Source: Herbaspirillum sp. RV1423
GTDB lineage: Bacteria > Pseudomonadota > Gammaproteobacteria > Burkholderiales > Burkholderiaceae_D
Assembly (NCBI RefSeq): GCF_000577615.1
Contig: NZ_CBXX010000023.1
Span: forward strand, 1-64,000
Direction of reading: 5' to 3'
Length of the DNA: 64,000 bases
In this document: positions 44,175-54,300 of the stretch, piece by piece
Layout of the letters: every line of letters begins with the position of its first letter
Numbering within the stretch: position 1 is the stretch's first letter
Notes under the pieces: model-generated
Seen by the model: the letters and a program-made list of their open reading frames with translations, nothing else
Told to the model about the DNA's origin: nothing
The model's database searches: none
Made by a program: the position numbers and the translations under genes

Positions 44175-44576
44175 ATGTTGGGACGTAAATCCAAGAGCAC
44201 CATCGACAGCCTGATCGGCATTTCCACCAATATCCAGGGTGATGTCAATTTCAAGGGCGGCCTGCGCATCGACGGTCATATCAAGGGTAATATCAATGCC
44301 GAGCCCGGCCAGCCCAGCGTTCTGGTGATTTCCGAGCATGCCAAGATCGTCGGCGAAATTCGTGCGGTACACCTGATCGTCAACGGCGAAATCATTGGCG
44401 ATGTTCATTCAGTCGAGCTACTTGAATTACAGCCGAAAGCCCGCATAACTGGAGATGTGTATTACAAGGCTCTGGAAATGCATGGTGGCGCGCTGGTCTC
44501 CGGCAAGCTCAGCCACGGCCACACAGAAGAGGCCCCGGTACTCAAGCTGGCCGCGTCAAGCGGCGGCGATGCATGA
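44175..44576 (+). CDS. Bactofilin family polymer-forming cytoskeletal protein
   Basis: A 133-residue bactofilin. IDSLIGISTNIQGDVNFKGGLRIDGHIKGNI begins the right-handed beta-helix, with repeated short strands to about residue 110 (VHLIVNGEIIGDVHSVELLELQPKARITGDV). It polymerises into nucleotide-free filaments that scaffold envelope machinery. GAGGTG lies upstream of the ATG. It is 9 bp from the coiled-coil membrane protein gene, a likely partner. Confidence 0.94.
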   Translation: MLGRKSKSTIDSLIGISTNIQGDVNFKGGLRIDGHIKGNINAEPGQPSVLVISEHAKIVGEIRAVHLIVNGEIIGDVHSVELLELQPKARITGDVYYKALEMHGGALVSGKLSHGHTEEAPVLKLAASSGGDA

Positions 44577-44629
44577 TTTTTTCAGACACCTTATAATGTC
44601 TTCATTGTCCGCTGATGCAGGAGCTTAAT

Positions 44630-44995
44630 ATGAATGCCGTTGCAGAAATTCCAGATACCTCGATCCCATCACCTATGGTCTTCTCCGACAGCGCCGCCGC
44701 CAAGGTTGCGCAACTGATCGAAGAAGAAGGCAACCCTGACCTGAAGCTGCGCGTGTTCGTGCAGGGTGGCGGCTGCTCAGGTTTCCAGTACGGTTTCACC
44801 TTCGATGAAATCGTCAACGAAGACGACACTACCATGACCAAGAACGGTGTTCAGTTGCTGATCGATTCGATGAGCTACCAGTACCTGGTCGGCGCAGAGA
44901 TCGACTACAAGGACGATCTCGAAGGCGCGCAGTTCGTGATCAAGAATCCGAATGCCACAACCACTTGCGGTTGCGGGTCGTCGTTCTCGGCATAA
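44630..44995 (+). CDS. erpA: Iron-sulfur cluster insertion protein ErpA
   Basis: A 121-residue A-type Fe-S carrier. The three conserved cysteines are in [13 protein letters not shown] and [11 protein letters not shown]. It delivers clusters to apoproteins, including those of isoprenoid synthesis (IspG/IspH). ATG 44630 has CAGGAG 6 bases upstream. A TATAAT at 44592-44597 may be its -10. A terminator follows at 45037. Confidence 0.95.
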   Translation: MNAVAEIPDTSIPSPMVFSDSAAAKVAQLIEEEGNPDLKLRVFVQGGGCSGFQYGFTFDEIVNEDDTTMTKNGVQLLIDSMSYQYLVGAEIDYKDDLEGAQFVIKNPNATTTCGCGSSFSA

Positions 44996-45036
44996 TTTTT
45001 GCCGACATAGACTGGCAACAAGGTCTTCCAAGACAT

Positions 45037-45066
45037 AAAAAAAGGACGCTCAGGCGTCCTTTTTTG
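45037..45066. terminator. Bidirectional terminator between erpA and hemL
   Basis: Perfect 12-bp arms (45038-45049, 45054-45065; core GGACGC / GCGTCC) with a 4-base loop and A/T runs on both sides. It serves convergent erpA and hemL. Confidence 0.92.
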
Positions 45067-45122
45067 TTGGGCGGGCTTGATGTATTCCATGTTGCAGGAA
45101 TGCATTAAATATTAACAACCTG

Positions 45123-46433
45123 CTATCGCGCGATGGCGGCAAAAGCGTTGTGCGCCGCCGCGATCGTCTCAGCGATGATGGCATCGTCATGCTGTGCCGA
45201 GACAAAACCGGCTTCAAAGGCCGATGGCGCCAGATACACGCCGGCGTCGAGCATGGCATGGAAGAAGGCATTGAAACGCTCCTTGTCTCCCTGCATGACT
45301 TCAGCATAGCTGGTCGGCACGGCCGCGGAGAAATACAGGCCGAACATGCCGCCCAGTGTATCGGCGGAAAATGTCACGTTGGAGGCTCTGGCGGCTTCGC
45401 AGAGGCCGTCGGCCAACTTGCGCGTCTGTGCGGCCAGCCGGGTGTAGAAACCGGCTTCCTGGACGATCCTGAGCGTCGTCAGTCCCGCCGCCACCGCGAC
45501 TGGGTTTCCCGACAGCGTGCCGGCCTGGTACACCCCACCCAGCGGCGCCAGGTGCTTCATGATGTCGGCGCGACCGCCGAAGGCGGCGACCGGCAAGCCG
45601 CCGCCGATGACCTTGCCGAGTGCGGTCAGGTCCGGCGTAATGCCATACAGCGCTTGCGCGCCGCCCAAGGCGACGCGGAAACCCGACATCACCTCGTCGA
45701 AAATCAGGACCGCGCCGTATTCGGTGCACAGGCGGCGCATGGTCTGCAGGAATACGGGCGTGGCCGGCACCAGATTCATGTTGCCGGCGACCGGCTCCAC
45801 GATCACGCAGGCGATTTCATTGCCAGCGGCCTTGAAGGCATCTTCCAGTTGTTGTGTGTTGTTGTAGTCAAGCACCAGCGTGTGCTTGACGAAATCTTCC
45901 GGCACGCCCGATGAGGTCGGGTTGCCGAACGTCAACAAACCGCTGCCGGCCTTCACCAGCAAGGAATCGGCGTGGCCGTGGTAGCAGCCTTCGAACTTGA
46001 CGATCTTGTCGCGTTTGGTGGCGCCGCGCGCCAGTCGTAGGGCGCTCATGGTCGCTTCGGTGCCGCTCGACACCAGTCGCACTTGTTCGATGGATGGCAC
46101 CAGCTTGCAGATTTCTTCCGCCATTTCGATTTCGCCTTCGGTCGGCGCGCCGAAGCTCAGGCCGCGCGCGGCAGCTTCCTGCACGGCTTGCACCACTTTC
46201 GGATGGGCGTGGCCGACGATGGCCGGCCCCCATGAGCCGATGTAATCGATGTAGCGGCGATCTTCCGCATCCCAGAAGTACGGGCCTTGCGCCTTTGTGA
46301 TGAAGCGCGGCGTGCCGCCCACCGAACGGAAGGCGCGCACGGGAGAGTTGACGCCGCCGGGCGTGGTTTTCTGGGCGCGGGCGAACAGGGATGCGTTGGT
46401 GATATCGGTGATGCCGGAGTTTTGTGCGTTCAT
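45123..46433 (-). CDS. hemL: Glutamate-1-semialdehyde 2,1-aminomutase
   Basis: A 436-residue PLP-dependent Hem[52 protein letters not shown] and the PLP Lys in [16 protein letters not shown] are intact. It makes 5-aminolevulinate for haem. ATG 46433 (MNAQNSG) is chosen over a far upstream codon that would overlap the ThiD-like gene. The ThiD-like stop is 17 bp upstream, so the two form an operon. Confidence 0.96.
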   Translation of the reverse strand: MNAQNSGITDITNASLFARAQKTTPGGVNSPVRAFRSVGGTPRFITKAQGPYFWDAEDRRYIDYIGSWGPAIVGHAHPKVVQAVQEAAARGLSFGAPTEGEIEMAEEICKLVPSIEQVRLVSSGTEATMSALRLARGATKRDKIVKFEGCYHGHADSLLVKAGSGLLTFGNPTSSGVPEDFVKHTLVLDYNNTQQLEDAFKAAGNEIACVIVEPVAGNMNLVPATPVFLQTMRRLCTEYGAVLIFDEVMSGFRVALGGAQALYGITPDLTALGKVIGGGLPVAAFGGRADIMKHLAPLGGVYQAGTLSGNPVAVAAGLTTLRIVQEAGFYTRLAAQTRKLADGLCEAARASNVTFSADTLGGMFGLYFSAAVPTSYAEVMQGDKERFNAFFHAMLDAGVYLAPSAFEAGFVSAQHDDAIIAETIAAAHNAFAAIAR

Positions 46434-46450
46434 GCGGAATGAGAAAGTGT

Positions 46451-47275
46451 TTAGTTGGGTTCGTCGGATTCGCGCGCCCAGAAATAGCGGTCGGGGATCA
46501 GCTTGCCCATGCCCAGGCGTTGTGCGTGGGCAAGGGCGGCGAGGGTGAATTCCTGCGCTTCGGACACGGCTTCCGGGATTTCCAGGCCATTGGCCAGCAT
46601 CGCGCAGATGGCGGCCGACAGCGTCGAGCCGGCGCCGGTAAAGGCGCCCGGCAGGCGTTGCCAACTGTCGCGGCGCACCACGCCGGAGTCGTCGAACAGG
46701 GCATTGACGACTTCGTGCGTCTCGCCCGGCATGCCGGTGATGAACAAGTATTCGCAGCCCATTTCGATGATGCGCATGGCGTCGAGCTGAAGCGCGTCGT
46801 TGGGGACCGGCTCGCGCCAGGTTTCGGCTAGCCGGTTGAGTTCCACGGCGGAAGCCAGCATCAGCGTGGTTTGCGGAATAAGCAGCTCGCGGATGGCGAT
46901 CAGGTTGTCGTCATCGTCGCCTTCCTGGGTGGGCATGGCGGTGATGAAGGGGTCGAGGATCAGGGGGATGTCGGGATAATCGGAGACGATTTCGGCGATT
47001 GCGGAAATATTCTCGATGCTGCCGACTGCACCGACCTTGAAGGCCGCTACCGGCATATCTTCCAGAATCACGCGAGCCTGATCCGCCATCCAGTCGACGT
47101 CGATGACCTGAATGTCTTCGATACGCGCCGTATCGCCGACCAGAATGGAAGTGATAATGGACAAGCCGTGGCAACCCATGGCGGCGAACGTGGCCAGGTC
47201 GGCCTGGATGCCGGTTGCGCCGACCGGGTCGGCTGCGCCAAAGGTTAATATCAGTGGAGATGTTTGGTTTTGCAC
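46451..47275 (-). CDS. thiD: ThiD-like hydroxymethylpyrimidine/phosphomethylpyrimidine kinase, divergent
   Basis: A 274-residue ribokinase-fold protein aligned with ThiD along its length: [28 protein letters not shown] opens it and [21 protein letters not shown] closes the active site. Typical ThiD has AGGDPSGGAGIQAD and GTGCTLS at these places, so the anion-hole Cys is Ser here and the substrate loop is altered. It may be a paralogue with another role; the rest of thi synthesis is not nearby. It lies between hemL (17 bp) and a divergent rubredoxin gene (61 bp), an order common in Burkholderiales. Confidence 0.8.
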   Translation of the reverse strand: MQNQTSPLILTFGAADPVGATGIQADLATFAAMGCHGLSIITSILVGDTARIEDIQVIDVDWMADQARVILEDMPVAAFKVGAVGSIENISAIAEIVSDYPDIPLILDPFITAMPTQEGDDDDNLIAIRELLIPQTTLMLASAVELNRLAETWREPVPNDALQLDAMRIIEMGCEYLFITGMPGETHEVVNALFDDSGVVRRDSWQRLPGAFTGAGSTLSAAICAMLANGLEIPEAVSEAQEFTLAALAHAQRLGMGKLIPDRYFWARESDEPN

Positions 47276-47336
47276 GACGAGTAGATTAAGATATCTGGTT
47301 TACCATTTTACTTGATTGAATTGAGGGAAGTCAGCC

Positions 47337-47522
47337 GTGAGCGATAGCAAAACAGAATTTAAGACTTGGATGTGCCTGATTTGTGGTTGGATCTACGACG
47401 AAGAAGCCGGCTTGCCGGACGAGGGCATTGCTCCAGGCACACGCTGGGAAGACGTGCCTATCAACTGGACTTGTCCGGAATGCGGCGCCCGCAAGGAAGA
47501 CTTTGAAATGGTCGCTCTCTGA
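47337..47522 (+). CDS. rubA: Rubredoxin
   Basis: A 61-residue rubredoxin with two metal-binding pairs, WMCLICGW and WTCPECGARKEDF, that hold one iron. It carries electrons in the cytoplasm. The start is a GTG at 47337, placed 8 bases after GAGGGAAG; no ATG is available in frame before the first Cys pair except internal Met12. It is divergent from the ThiD-like gene. Confidence 0.95.
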   Translation: MSDSKTEFKTWMCLICGWIYDEEAGLPDEGIAPGTRWEDVPINWTCPECGARKEDFEMVAL

Positions 47523-47719
47523 GCGCAGGCGTTTGCGCATCCTGTGCATCCAGCAACTCCGTGGTTTTTGCAACCAACATCCTCAATGATCCTGCTTTAC
47601 GTCAAATAAGGGGATAAGGCGGGTTTGTTCCATTTATCGCACGCGCGGGTGTTTTGCTATAGTCGGCTGAGTCGGCGACGTCCTGCCGCGCAAAACAATG
47701 CTTTTCCAGGGAGGCATCG

Positions 47720-48130
47720 ATGGCGGATATCCAGGCTCAAACGGCGCTCCGGATCCTTGTCGTCGACGACAGCAGCACCATCCGCCGTTCCGCCGAAATC
47801 TTCCTCGGCCATGCCGGCCATCAGGTCATCCTGGCCGAAAATGGCTTTGACGCCTTATCCAAAATCGTCGATTGCGACCCTGCACTCATTTTTTGCGACA
47901 TCCTGATGCCAAGGCTGGACGGTTACCAGACTTGTGCATTAATTAAAAAAAATGCAAGATTCCATGCAACTCCGGTGATCATGCTGTCGTCCAAGGACGG
48001 ACTCTTCGACCGGGCGCGCGGCGCGATTGTCGGTGCGGCCGCGTTCATGACCAAGCCGTTTTCGGAAGACAGTTTGCTGCAGGCTGTCGGGACGTACGCG
48101 AAAGCGAAGGAAGCTGCCGCGTCTTTCTAG
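47720..48130 (+). CDS. pilG: Twitching motility response regulator PilG
   Basis: A 136-residue stand-alone receiver domain. The acidic pair and phospho-Asp lie in ILVVDDSS and LIFCDILMPRLDGYQTC, with Ser/Thr in VIMLSSKDG and Lys in FMTKPFSE. It matches PilG by sequence and by position as the first gene of a Pil-Chp operon. It acts with ChpA to control type IV pilus extension. CAGGGAGG lies upstream of the ATG. Confidence 0.92.
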   Translation: MADIQAQTALRILVVDDSSTIRRSAEIFLGHAGHQVILAENGFDALSKIVDCDPALIFCDILMPRLDGYQTCALIKKNARFHATPVIMLSSKDGLFDRARGAIVGAAAFMTKPFSEDSLLQAVGTYAKAKEAAASF

Positions 48131-48158
48131 CGCATTTCAGGCAGGGAGCAACAGCGCA

Positions 48159-48524
48159 ATGGGGATCAAGAAAATCCTTGTCGTCGACGACTCGCCGACG
48201 GACCGCTATCTGTTGGCTGATATCCTCGGCAGGAACGGGTTTGAAGTCGACACTGCCGGCAACGGTAAAGAAGCGATAGAGAAAATCAGACTCAACCGGC
48301 CGCAACTGGTGTTGATGGATGTCGTCATGCCGGGCAAGAATGGCTTTCAGATCACGCGTCTGATCACTCGCGATCCGGTCATGAAAGATATCCCGGTCAT
48401 GATCTGCAGCATCAAGGATCAGGAAACGGACCGTATCTGGGCCCTCAGTCAGGGAGCGTGCGAATATATTGTCAAGCCGGTCAATGGGCAGGAGCTACTG
48501 TCCAAGATTGCCGCCATCGGCTGA
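48159..48524 (+). CDS. pilH: Twitching motility response regulator PilH
   Basis: A 121-residue receiver. KILVVDDSPTDRYLLADILGRNGF, phospho-Asp in LVLMDVVMPGKNGFQ and Lys in EYIVKPVNG are present. It is the second receiver of the Pil-Chp operon, 28 bp after pilG, and probably opposes or drains phosphate from PilG signalling. GGGAG precedes the ATG. Confidence 0.93.
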   Translation: MGIKKILVVDDSPTDRYLLADILGRNGFEVDTAGNGKEAIEKIRLNRPQLVLMDVVMPGKNGFQITRLITRDPVMKDIPVMICSIKDQETDRIWALSQGACEYIVKPVNGQELLSKIAAIG

Positions 48525-48547
48525 CCGACCGGCAGGATGAAGGCGCT

Positions 48548-49099
48548 ATGACAGAAGAAGTGACGGTGGGCTCAGTTCCCGAACAATGGAAGCACGGCAG
48601 GTTGCATGAGTTCCAGGCACGCCTGCTGGAGCGCATGAACGCCGCGCGCGACGGCTCCGGTATGCGCGAGAGTCGCTTGGGCGTGATGGTCGGAGACAGG
48701 CGTTGCCTGCTCGATTTGCGCGAGGCCGGAGAAATCGTCAGTCTCATGCCCGTCACCAAGGTGCCGTTGACCAAGGACTGGTATCTCGGACTCGCCAATG
48801 TGCGCGGCAATCTCATCGGCGTGGTCGACCTTGATCGCTTCCTCGGCGGCGAATTGCAGGCCCCGGGAAAGGAAAACCGCGTCATCGTCGTCTCTGGCGC
48901 GCTGTCCGTCACCAGCGGCTTCATGGTGTCCCGGGTGCTGGGATTGCGTCATATCCAGGAGATGACGCTCCGAAAAGACGACAAGAATGCATCGGCAGAT
49001 GCAAAGAACTGCTACCTCGACGGCGACAGGAACGAATGGACTGAAATCAGTCTTGCCGGCATCGTCGGCGATCCGCGCTTCTTGCATGTCGGATTGTAA
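48548..49099 (+). CDS. pilI: CheW-like adaptor PilI
   Basis: A 183-residue CheW-domain protein. GVMVGDRRCLLDLREAGEIVSLMPVTKVPLTKDWYLGLANVRGNLIGVVDL is the CheW core. It couples the PilJ receptor to ChpA. ATG 48548 follows GAAGG; an earlier in-frame codon would overlap pilH by 67 bp. Spacing to pilH is 23 bp. Confidence 0.92.
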   Translation: MTEEVTVGSVPEQWKHGRLHEFQARLLERMNAARDGSGMRESRLGVMVGDRRCLLDLREAGEIVSLMPVTKVPLTKDWYLGLANVRGNLIGVVDLDRFLGGELQAPGKENRVIVVSGALSVTSGFMVSRVLGLRHIQEMTLRKDDKNASADAKNCYLDGDRNEWTEISLAGIVGDPRFLHVGL

Positions 49100-49150
49100 A
49101 ATGAAATCGCACGCCGCGTGGCAGCGACCAGGTAATAAGGAGCCTTAGTC

Positions 49151-51364
49151 ATGGCATTGAAGCTGCCGTATCTATCAAAAAATAAAACAGTCGCATCGTC
49201 AGGAAAACAGGCGAATCCGGCGTCGCTTGTCAGCGCGAAAGCCGGTCAGTACATGCAGCGCTACCAGCATACGCGGTTGCCTTTCATCGGCCGCCACTCG
49301 CTGCGTGCGCAGACGCGCATCCTGCTGTTGCTGTTGATCATGGCGCTGCTTTCCATGTTCTTTTTCCTTTGGCTGGGTTCCAAGCACTATATCCACGCCA
49401 GCTTGCAAGCGCATATCACCAGCGATCTGGTCATGCATTCCCAACGTATCGGCAAGGCCGTGCCGAACGCCATTCAGGGCAATCGAGAAGCGTTCAGCCA
49501 GCTCTCGGAAAGCCGCAGGGAATTCAACCAGGGCCTGAACGTGTTGATGCGCGGCGGCGAGTATCAAGGCTACACCATACGCAAGCCCGAGCCGGAAATG
49601 ATCGGGGTGCTCACCGATGTGCAAAAAATATGGGACCACACCGACAAGGCTGCCGCCACCATCCTCAAGTTGCAGCCGGAGCTGACCGGTTTCGGCGTCA
49701 CGCTGGCGCGCTTGCGATTGCTGTCTCCCAATCTGCTCGACCTGAGCGAGCAGATTTCGATGCTGCAATCGCAGGGCGGCAATTCTCCACGCGAAATCGC
49801 CGCAGCCGGGCAACTGGTATTGCTGACCTTGCGTCTGGGCCGCAGCGCCAATGAATTTCTGACGTCCGAAGGCGTCAATCCGGAAACCGCTTTCTTGCTG
49901 GGTAAGGACGTCAACACCTTCCGCGACATTATCGACGGCTTCCTGAACGGCAGCGAAATCCTCGGCATCGGCGCCGCACGCGACAAGGACGTGCGCGACA
50001 AGCTCGGCGAGCTGGAAAAAGTGTTCGGCGAATACCAGCCGCTGGTCGCCAACATTCTCGGCAACCTGCAAAATTTCATCGCGGCCAAGCAGTCCGAACA
50101 ACTGGTCTTCCTCGAGAATGAAACCCTGAAGCAACATCTGACCGTGCTGCAAAACGATTATCGGCAGGCGCAGGAATCGCGTTCTTGGACCTTCTGGGTC
50201 ATGCTGGCGTCGATGCTGACGGCGCTGATCTGCGGCATCGGTATCGCCTGGGTGCAGTTGCAGAGCAGCCGCCGCAATGCCGAAGAAGCCGAACTGCGCC
50301 GCCAGGAAGCGGAAGCGCAACGGCTGCACGCGCAACAGCAGGAAGAGCGCGCCATGCGCACCAACGCCATTAACCAGGCTGCGATCCTGCGTCTGATGAA
50401 CGAGTTGCAGAAAGTGGCGGACGGCGACCTCACCGTGCACACCACCGTCTCGGAAGATATCACCGGCGCCATTGCCGATTCGGTCAACTATACGGTGGAA
50501 GCACTGCGCGGCCTGGTCGGACAGGTCACGCACACCGCCTCGCAAGTGGCGGCGGCGTCCAATCAGGTCAAGGAAAATACCCAGGAACTGACCAGCGCCG
50601 GCAAGATACAGGCTCGCCGCATCCACGATACCGGCCAGTCGATGCTGGAAATGTCGATACAGATCACCGACGTATCGCTCTCCGCCAACAAATCCGCCGA
50701 CGTGGCGCGTCATTCGGTGGTGGTGGCCGAGCGCGGCGCCAAGGCGGTGGAAGATGCGGTCAAGGGCATGAATGAAATTCGCGAACAGATTCAGGAGACT
50801 TCCAAGCGCATCAAACGCTTGGGTGAGTCGTCGCAGGAAATCGGCGAGATCACCGAACTGATCTCCGACATTACCGAGCAGACCAACGTGCTCGCGCTCA
50901 ACGCGGCTATCCAGGCGGCGTCCGCCGGCGAAGCAGGGCGCGGTTTTTCCGTCGTTGCGGAAGAGGTCCAGCGCCTGGCGGAGCGTTCCAGCGCAGCGAC
51001 GCGCCAGATCGGCGCGCTGGTGCGCATGATTCAGGCCGATACGCACGATGCCGTCGCGGCGATGGAAAAGTCGACCGCCGGGGTGGTCGAAGGCGCCAAG
51101 CTTTCCGATGCCGCCGGCGCTTCGCTGTCGGACATCCGGCGCGTGTCGAACCAACTGGCCGAACTGATCCAGGACATTTCCTCCTCGACCGGAAATCAGG
51201 CGACATCAGCCAACAGTGTGGCGCAGAACATCCAGAGCATCCTCAGCGAGAATGAAATCATCGAACAGCGCCGCGAGCAAGTCCTGTCCTTGTTCAATGA
51301 ACTGCATGACCTCGCCGAACTGTTGAAGAATTCGGTAGCCCGCTTCCGCGTCACGATTTCCTGA
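49151..51364 (+). CDS. pilJ: Methyl-accepting chemotaxis protein PilJ
   Basis: A 737-residue inner-membrane receptor. Helix 1 is near residues 58-80 ([20 protein letters not shown]) and helix 2 near 346-368 ([20 protein letters not shown]), with a periplasmic PilJ sensor domain between. A HAMP-like region follows at about 410-460, and the signalling tip includes [20 protein letters not shown] near residue 575. A basic N-terminal cytoplasmic tail of over 50 residues is present. AAGGAG lies upstream. It senses surface or pilin signals for twitching motility. Confidence 0.94.
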   Translation: MALKLPYLSKNKTVASSGKQANPASLVSAKAGQYMQRYQHTRLPFIGRHSLRAQTRILLLLLIMALLSMFFFLWLGSKHYIHASLQAHITSDLVMHSQRIGKAVPNAIQGNREAFSQLSESRREFNQGLNVLMRGGEYQGYTIRKPEPEMIGVLTDVQKIWDHTDKAAATILKLQPELTGFGVTLARLRLLSPNLLDLSEQISMLQSQGGNSPREIAAAGQLVLLTLRLGRSANEFLTSEGVNPETAFLLGKDVNTFRDIIDGFLNGSEILGIGAARDKDVRDKLGELEKVFGEYQPLVANILGNLQNFIAAKQSEQLVFLENETLKQHLTVLQNDYRQAQESRSWTFWVMLASMLTALICGIGIAWVQLQSSRRNAEEAELRRQEAEAQRLHAQQQEERAMRTNAINQAAILRLMNELQKVADGDLTVHTTVSEDITGAIADSVNYTVEALRGLVGQVTHTASQVAAASNQVKENTQELTSAGKIQARRIHDTGQSMLEMSIQITDVSLSANKSADVARHSVVVAERGAKAVEDAVKGMNEIREQIQETSKRIKRLGESSQEIGEITELISDITEQTNVLALNAAIQAASAGEAGRGFSVVAEEVQRLAERSSAATRQIGALVRMIQADTHDAVAAMEKSTAGVVEGAKLSDAAGASLSDIRRVSNQLAELIQDISSSTGNQATSANSVAQNIQSILSENEIIEQRREQVLSLFNELHDLAELLKNSVARFRVTIS

Positions 51365-51398
51365 CGCCTTGCCGCTGCGTATATTTTTCGGCACCGAC

Positions 51399-54300
51399 AT
51401 GACCACCGATCCCATCGTCGAAGCGCTGCCGCGGTCCGGCCCCGATCCTGCTGCCCTGATTCTGCTGGCGCCGGGGTTGACCGAAGTCGTCGCCGAGGCG
51501 GCTCGCGTGCTGGACAGCGACAATCCGTCGGCATCGCAGGCGCGCGAGACCTTGCTGCAAGGCGCCAAGACGCTGTCCTTTATCGGCGAAATGTCGCTGG
51601 CGACATTGATTGCCGCCATGACGGATGTATTCGACGCCGGACATACCGATGTTGAGGGCAGAGCCGAGGTGCAGCGGGCGTGTCAGGCCATGCTCGCGTA
51701 TCTTGACGACATTGCCGAAAGTATTGCCCCGCATCCGTTGTGTTTGTTCAGCGTCTACAAGAATTTGCTGGTTCTGCGCGGTGCGGAAAGGATACATCCG
51801 TCGGATCTCGTCCTTGCATATCGCCGCGATGTTGAGACCTTGTCGTTTCCGGATGACGACGATACGGCGGCTGAGGATGTCTTTCCTGGCCACGCGGCAT
51901 GCCGGGCGGCGTTCGAGCGCAGCTTGCTGTCTTATTTTCGCGCAACGGATACAGATGCTTCCCTCCTGCATTTGCGCGACATGCAGGCCGTTGTCGACCA
52001 GATCGCGCGTGCGCAGGATGACGGCAACGTGAGGATTTTCTGGCGCGCCCTGGCGGCGGCAGTTGCCGCTTTGGCGTACGGAGAGATCGTCGGCGATCAG
52101 TATGTCAAACAGTTTCTCGGACAAATCAATTTGCAACTGCGCCGTCTGGCCGGCACAACTGACAGTGCCGTTATCATCGACGCGCACTTGCTGCGCGATG
52201 CCTTGTTTTTCGTATCGCTGGCGCCCGTTACCGACATCGGCAGCGCCCGGATCAAGGCCGCCAATGGTTTGCACGATTTGCGCCAGAAAGATTACCTGGA
52301 CGTCCGCTATGGCGATGTCCGCGGCAATTTGTCGACGCGAGCCCGGGAGCAGGCGGTGCGGGTCCAGGGCGCATGGGAAAAATTGCTGGAAGCCGGCGGC
52401 GATGCAATCCAGGCGACTTCCTTCGAGCACGAACTGGCGCATCTTAATGCACTGTGCGATGAACTGGATGTGCCGGCGCTCGGCGAACTGCTGAGCGGCA
52501 TGTCGCATCTGGCGCACGACGCCATCCAGGCCGGGCCGCAGATTGCCGTCGGCCTTGAAATGGCCAAGGGCTTGCTGTTCCTGGAGCAATGCCTGCGGCA
52601 TATCCGGGATTTGCCGGAATGTTTTCCCGATCAGGTCAATGCGATCATCCAGCGGCTGACGTCGGCCTTGTCGGGAGATGTTCCGATAGTCGATGCCGGC
52701 GGCATCGACGCCGCAATGGGTGCGGTGTTCCACCGAGATGCCGTGGGCGTCGCCATGGAAGAATTGACGGTGGACCTCGCCAGGATAGAAGCATTGCTGG
52801 AAGGCCATGCCGACGGCAGCGGCGCATCGGCCGATCTACCGGAAGCGGCAAATATTGCAGCGCGACTCGCTGCGGTCGCGGCAATGCTGCAGCTTGGGGC
52901 GGTCGCCGCGCTTTTTAAGACCTGCGTCGCCGATATCCGAGGATTGCCTTGTCCCGGCGTGCCGGATCAGGAGGCTCGGCTGCTGTCGCGTCTCTCGCAC
53001 AATCTCGCCGCATTGAGCCTGTCGCTGCCGATCATGCGTCGTTCCCGGGGACTGGGAATGCCGTATGCAGGCATACTCGCCGATGAGGCTGAGGGCATGG
53101 GCACAGCGGCGCTGCCGGAAAACTCTGCCGCCGATGGCGAGGAACAATCCGTCGAGGCGTCTTCGCAAGCGATAGCGCCGACAGCCGCAACGATCGATGC
53201 AGACGAAGAAGAGGATATCGACACTGAGTTGCTCGACGTCTTCCTGGCAGAAGCGCTGGAAGTGCTGACCGGGATCGCCGTAGCCCTGGCGTCGGCGCGC
53301 CAAGAACCGGCAAACATGGCGCATGTCACCCTGCTGCGCCAGGGATTCCATACCATCAAAGGTAGCGGCCGCATGGTGGGATTGAATGCCCTGGGCAAAG
53401 GCGCAATGGCCCTGGAAGATTTTCTCAACGCATGGCAGGCGACGGGCAGGCCCGGCAATGCCAGCGACCATGCCTTGCTGGAGTATGCCGAGCATGAAAT
53501 CGCGGCATGGGTCCGCGAGATCAGGGAACACGGCAAATCGCGGCGACGGCCGGATGCGCTGATCGCCGCCGCCGAGCGTGTCGCGCACGGCGAGGCATTC
53601 TCCTTTTCTCCGGAGGAAATAAAGTCCAGGCTGTCGCAGCCGGCTGCCGAGACACAGGCTGCGCTTTCATCGCCTGCCGACGCCGTCTGCCGTATCGGCG
53701 ATCTGGAGTTGCCGGCTAGGCTGCATCAGATCTACAGCGAGGAATCGGAGAATTTGCTGGACATCCTTGCCGAAGAAATCGCGCAATGGCAGCAGCAGCT
53801 TCCCGCGATCATCTCGCCGGAAGCGCTGCGCGCCACGCATTCTCTCAAAAGCAGTTCAGCTTCCGTCGGGTTCTCTGCTTTGCGGGAATTGGCGCAGCCG
53901 CTCGACGACATCATGCAGTTCCTGGAAAATTATCCGGGTTTGCTCGATGCTCCGACCTGCGTCGGCCTGCTGCAGGCGGTGCACTCGCTGCAATCCATGC
54001 AACAGGAGTTTGCCGCATGCAGGATGCCGGCGCCGCGTGAAGACCTGCAGGTGCAATTGCGCGACTTGCTGGCCGACCTGGAGATGCGGCGGCGCCACGA
54101 TGCCAACGGCAAGCATGCCGCCGAGGCGAACGGCGACAACGTCCCTGTGAGCGTGCAAGCCGACGCCATGGGCGACAAGCTCGATCCCGAACTGCTGGAT
54201 ATTTTCCTGGAAGAAGGACGCGACCTGTTGCCGCAGATCGGCGAAAGCTTGCACAAACTACAGAAGACGCCCGGCGACACGTCGCTGATCCATTATCTGC

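Noticed and set aside
49199-51154. 651-codon frame antisense to pilJ
   Set aside because: Same strand-bias artefact; pilJ has complete receptor architecture.
51369-51398. TTG start for ChpA at 51369
   Set aside because: No ribosome site precedes it; the ATG at 51399 is kept, although its own ribosome site is also poor.
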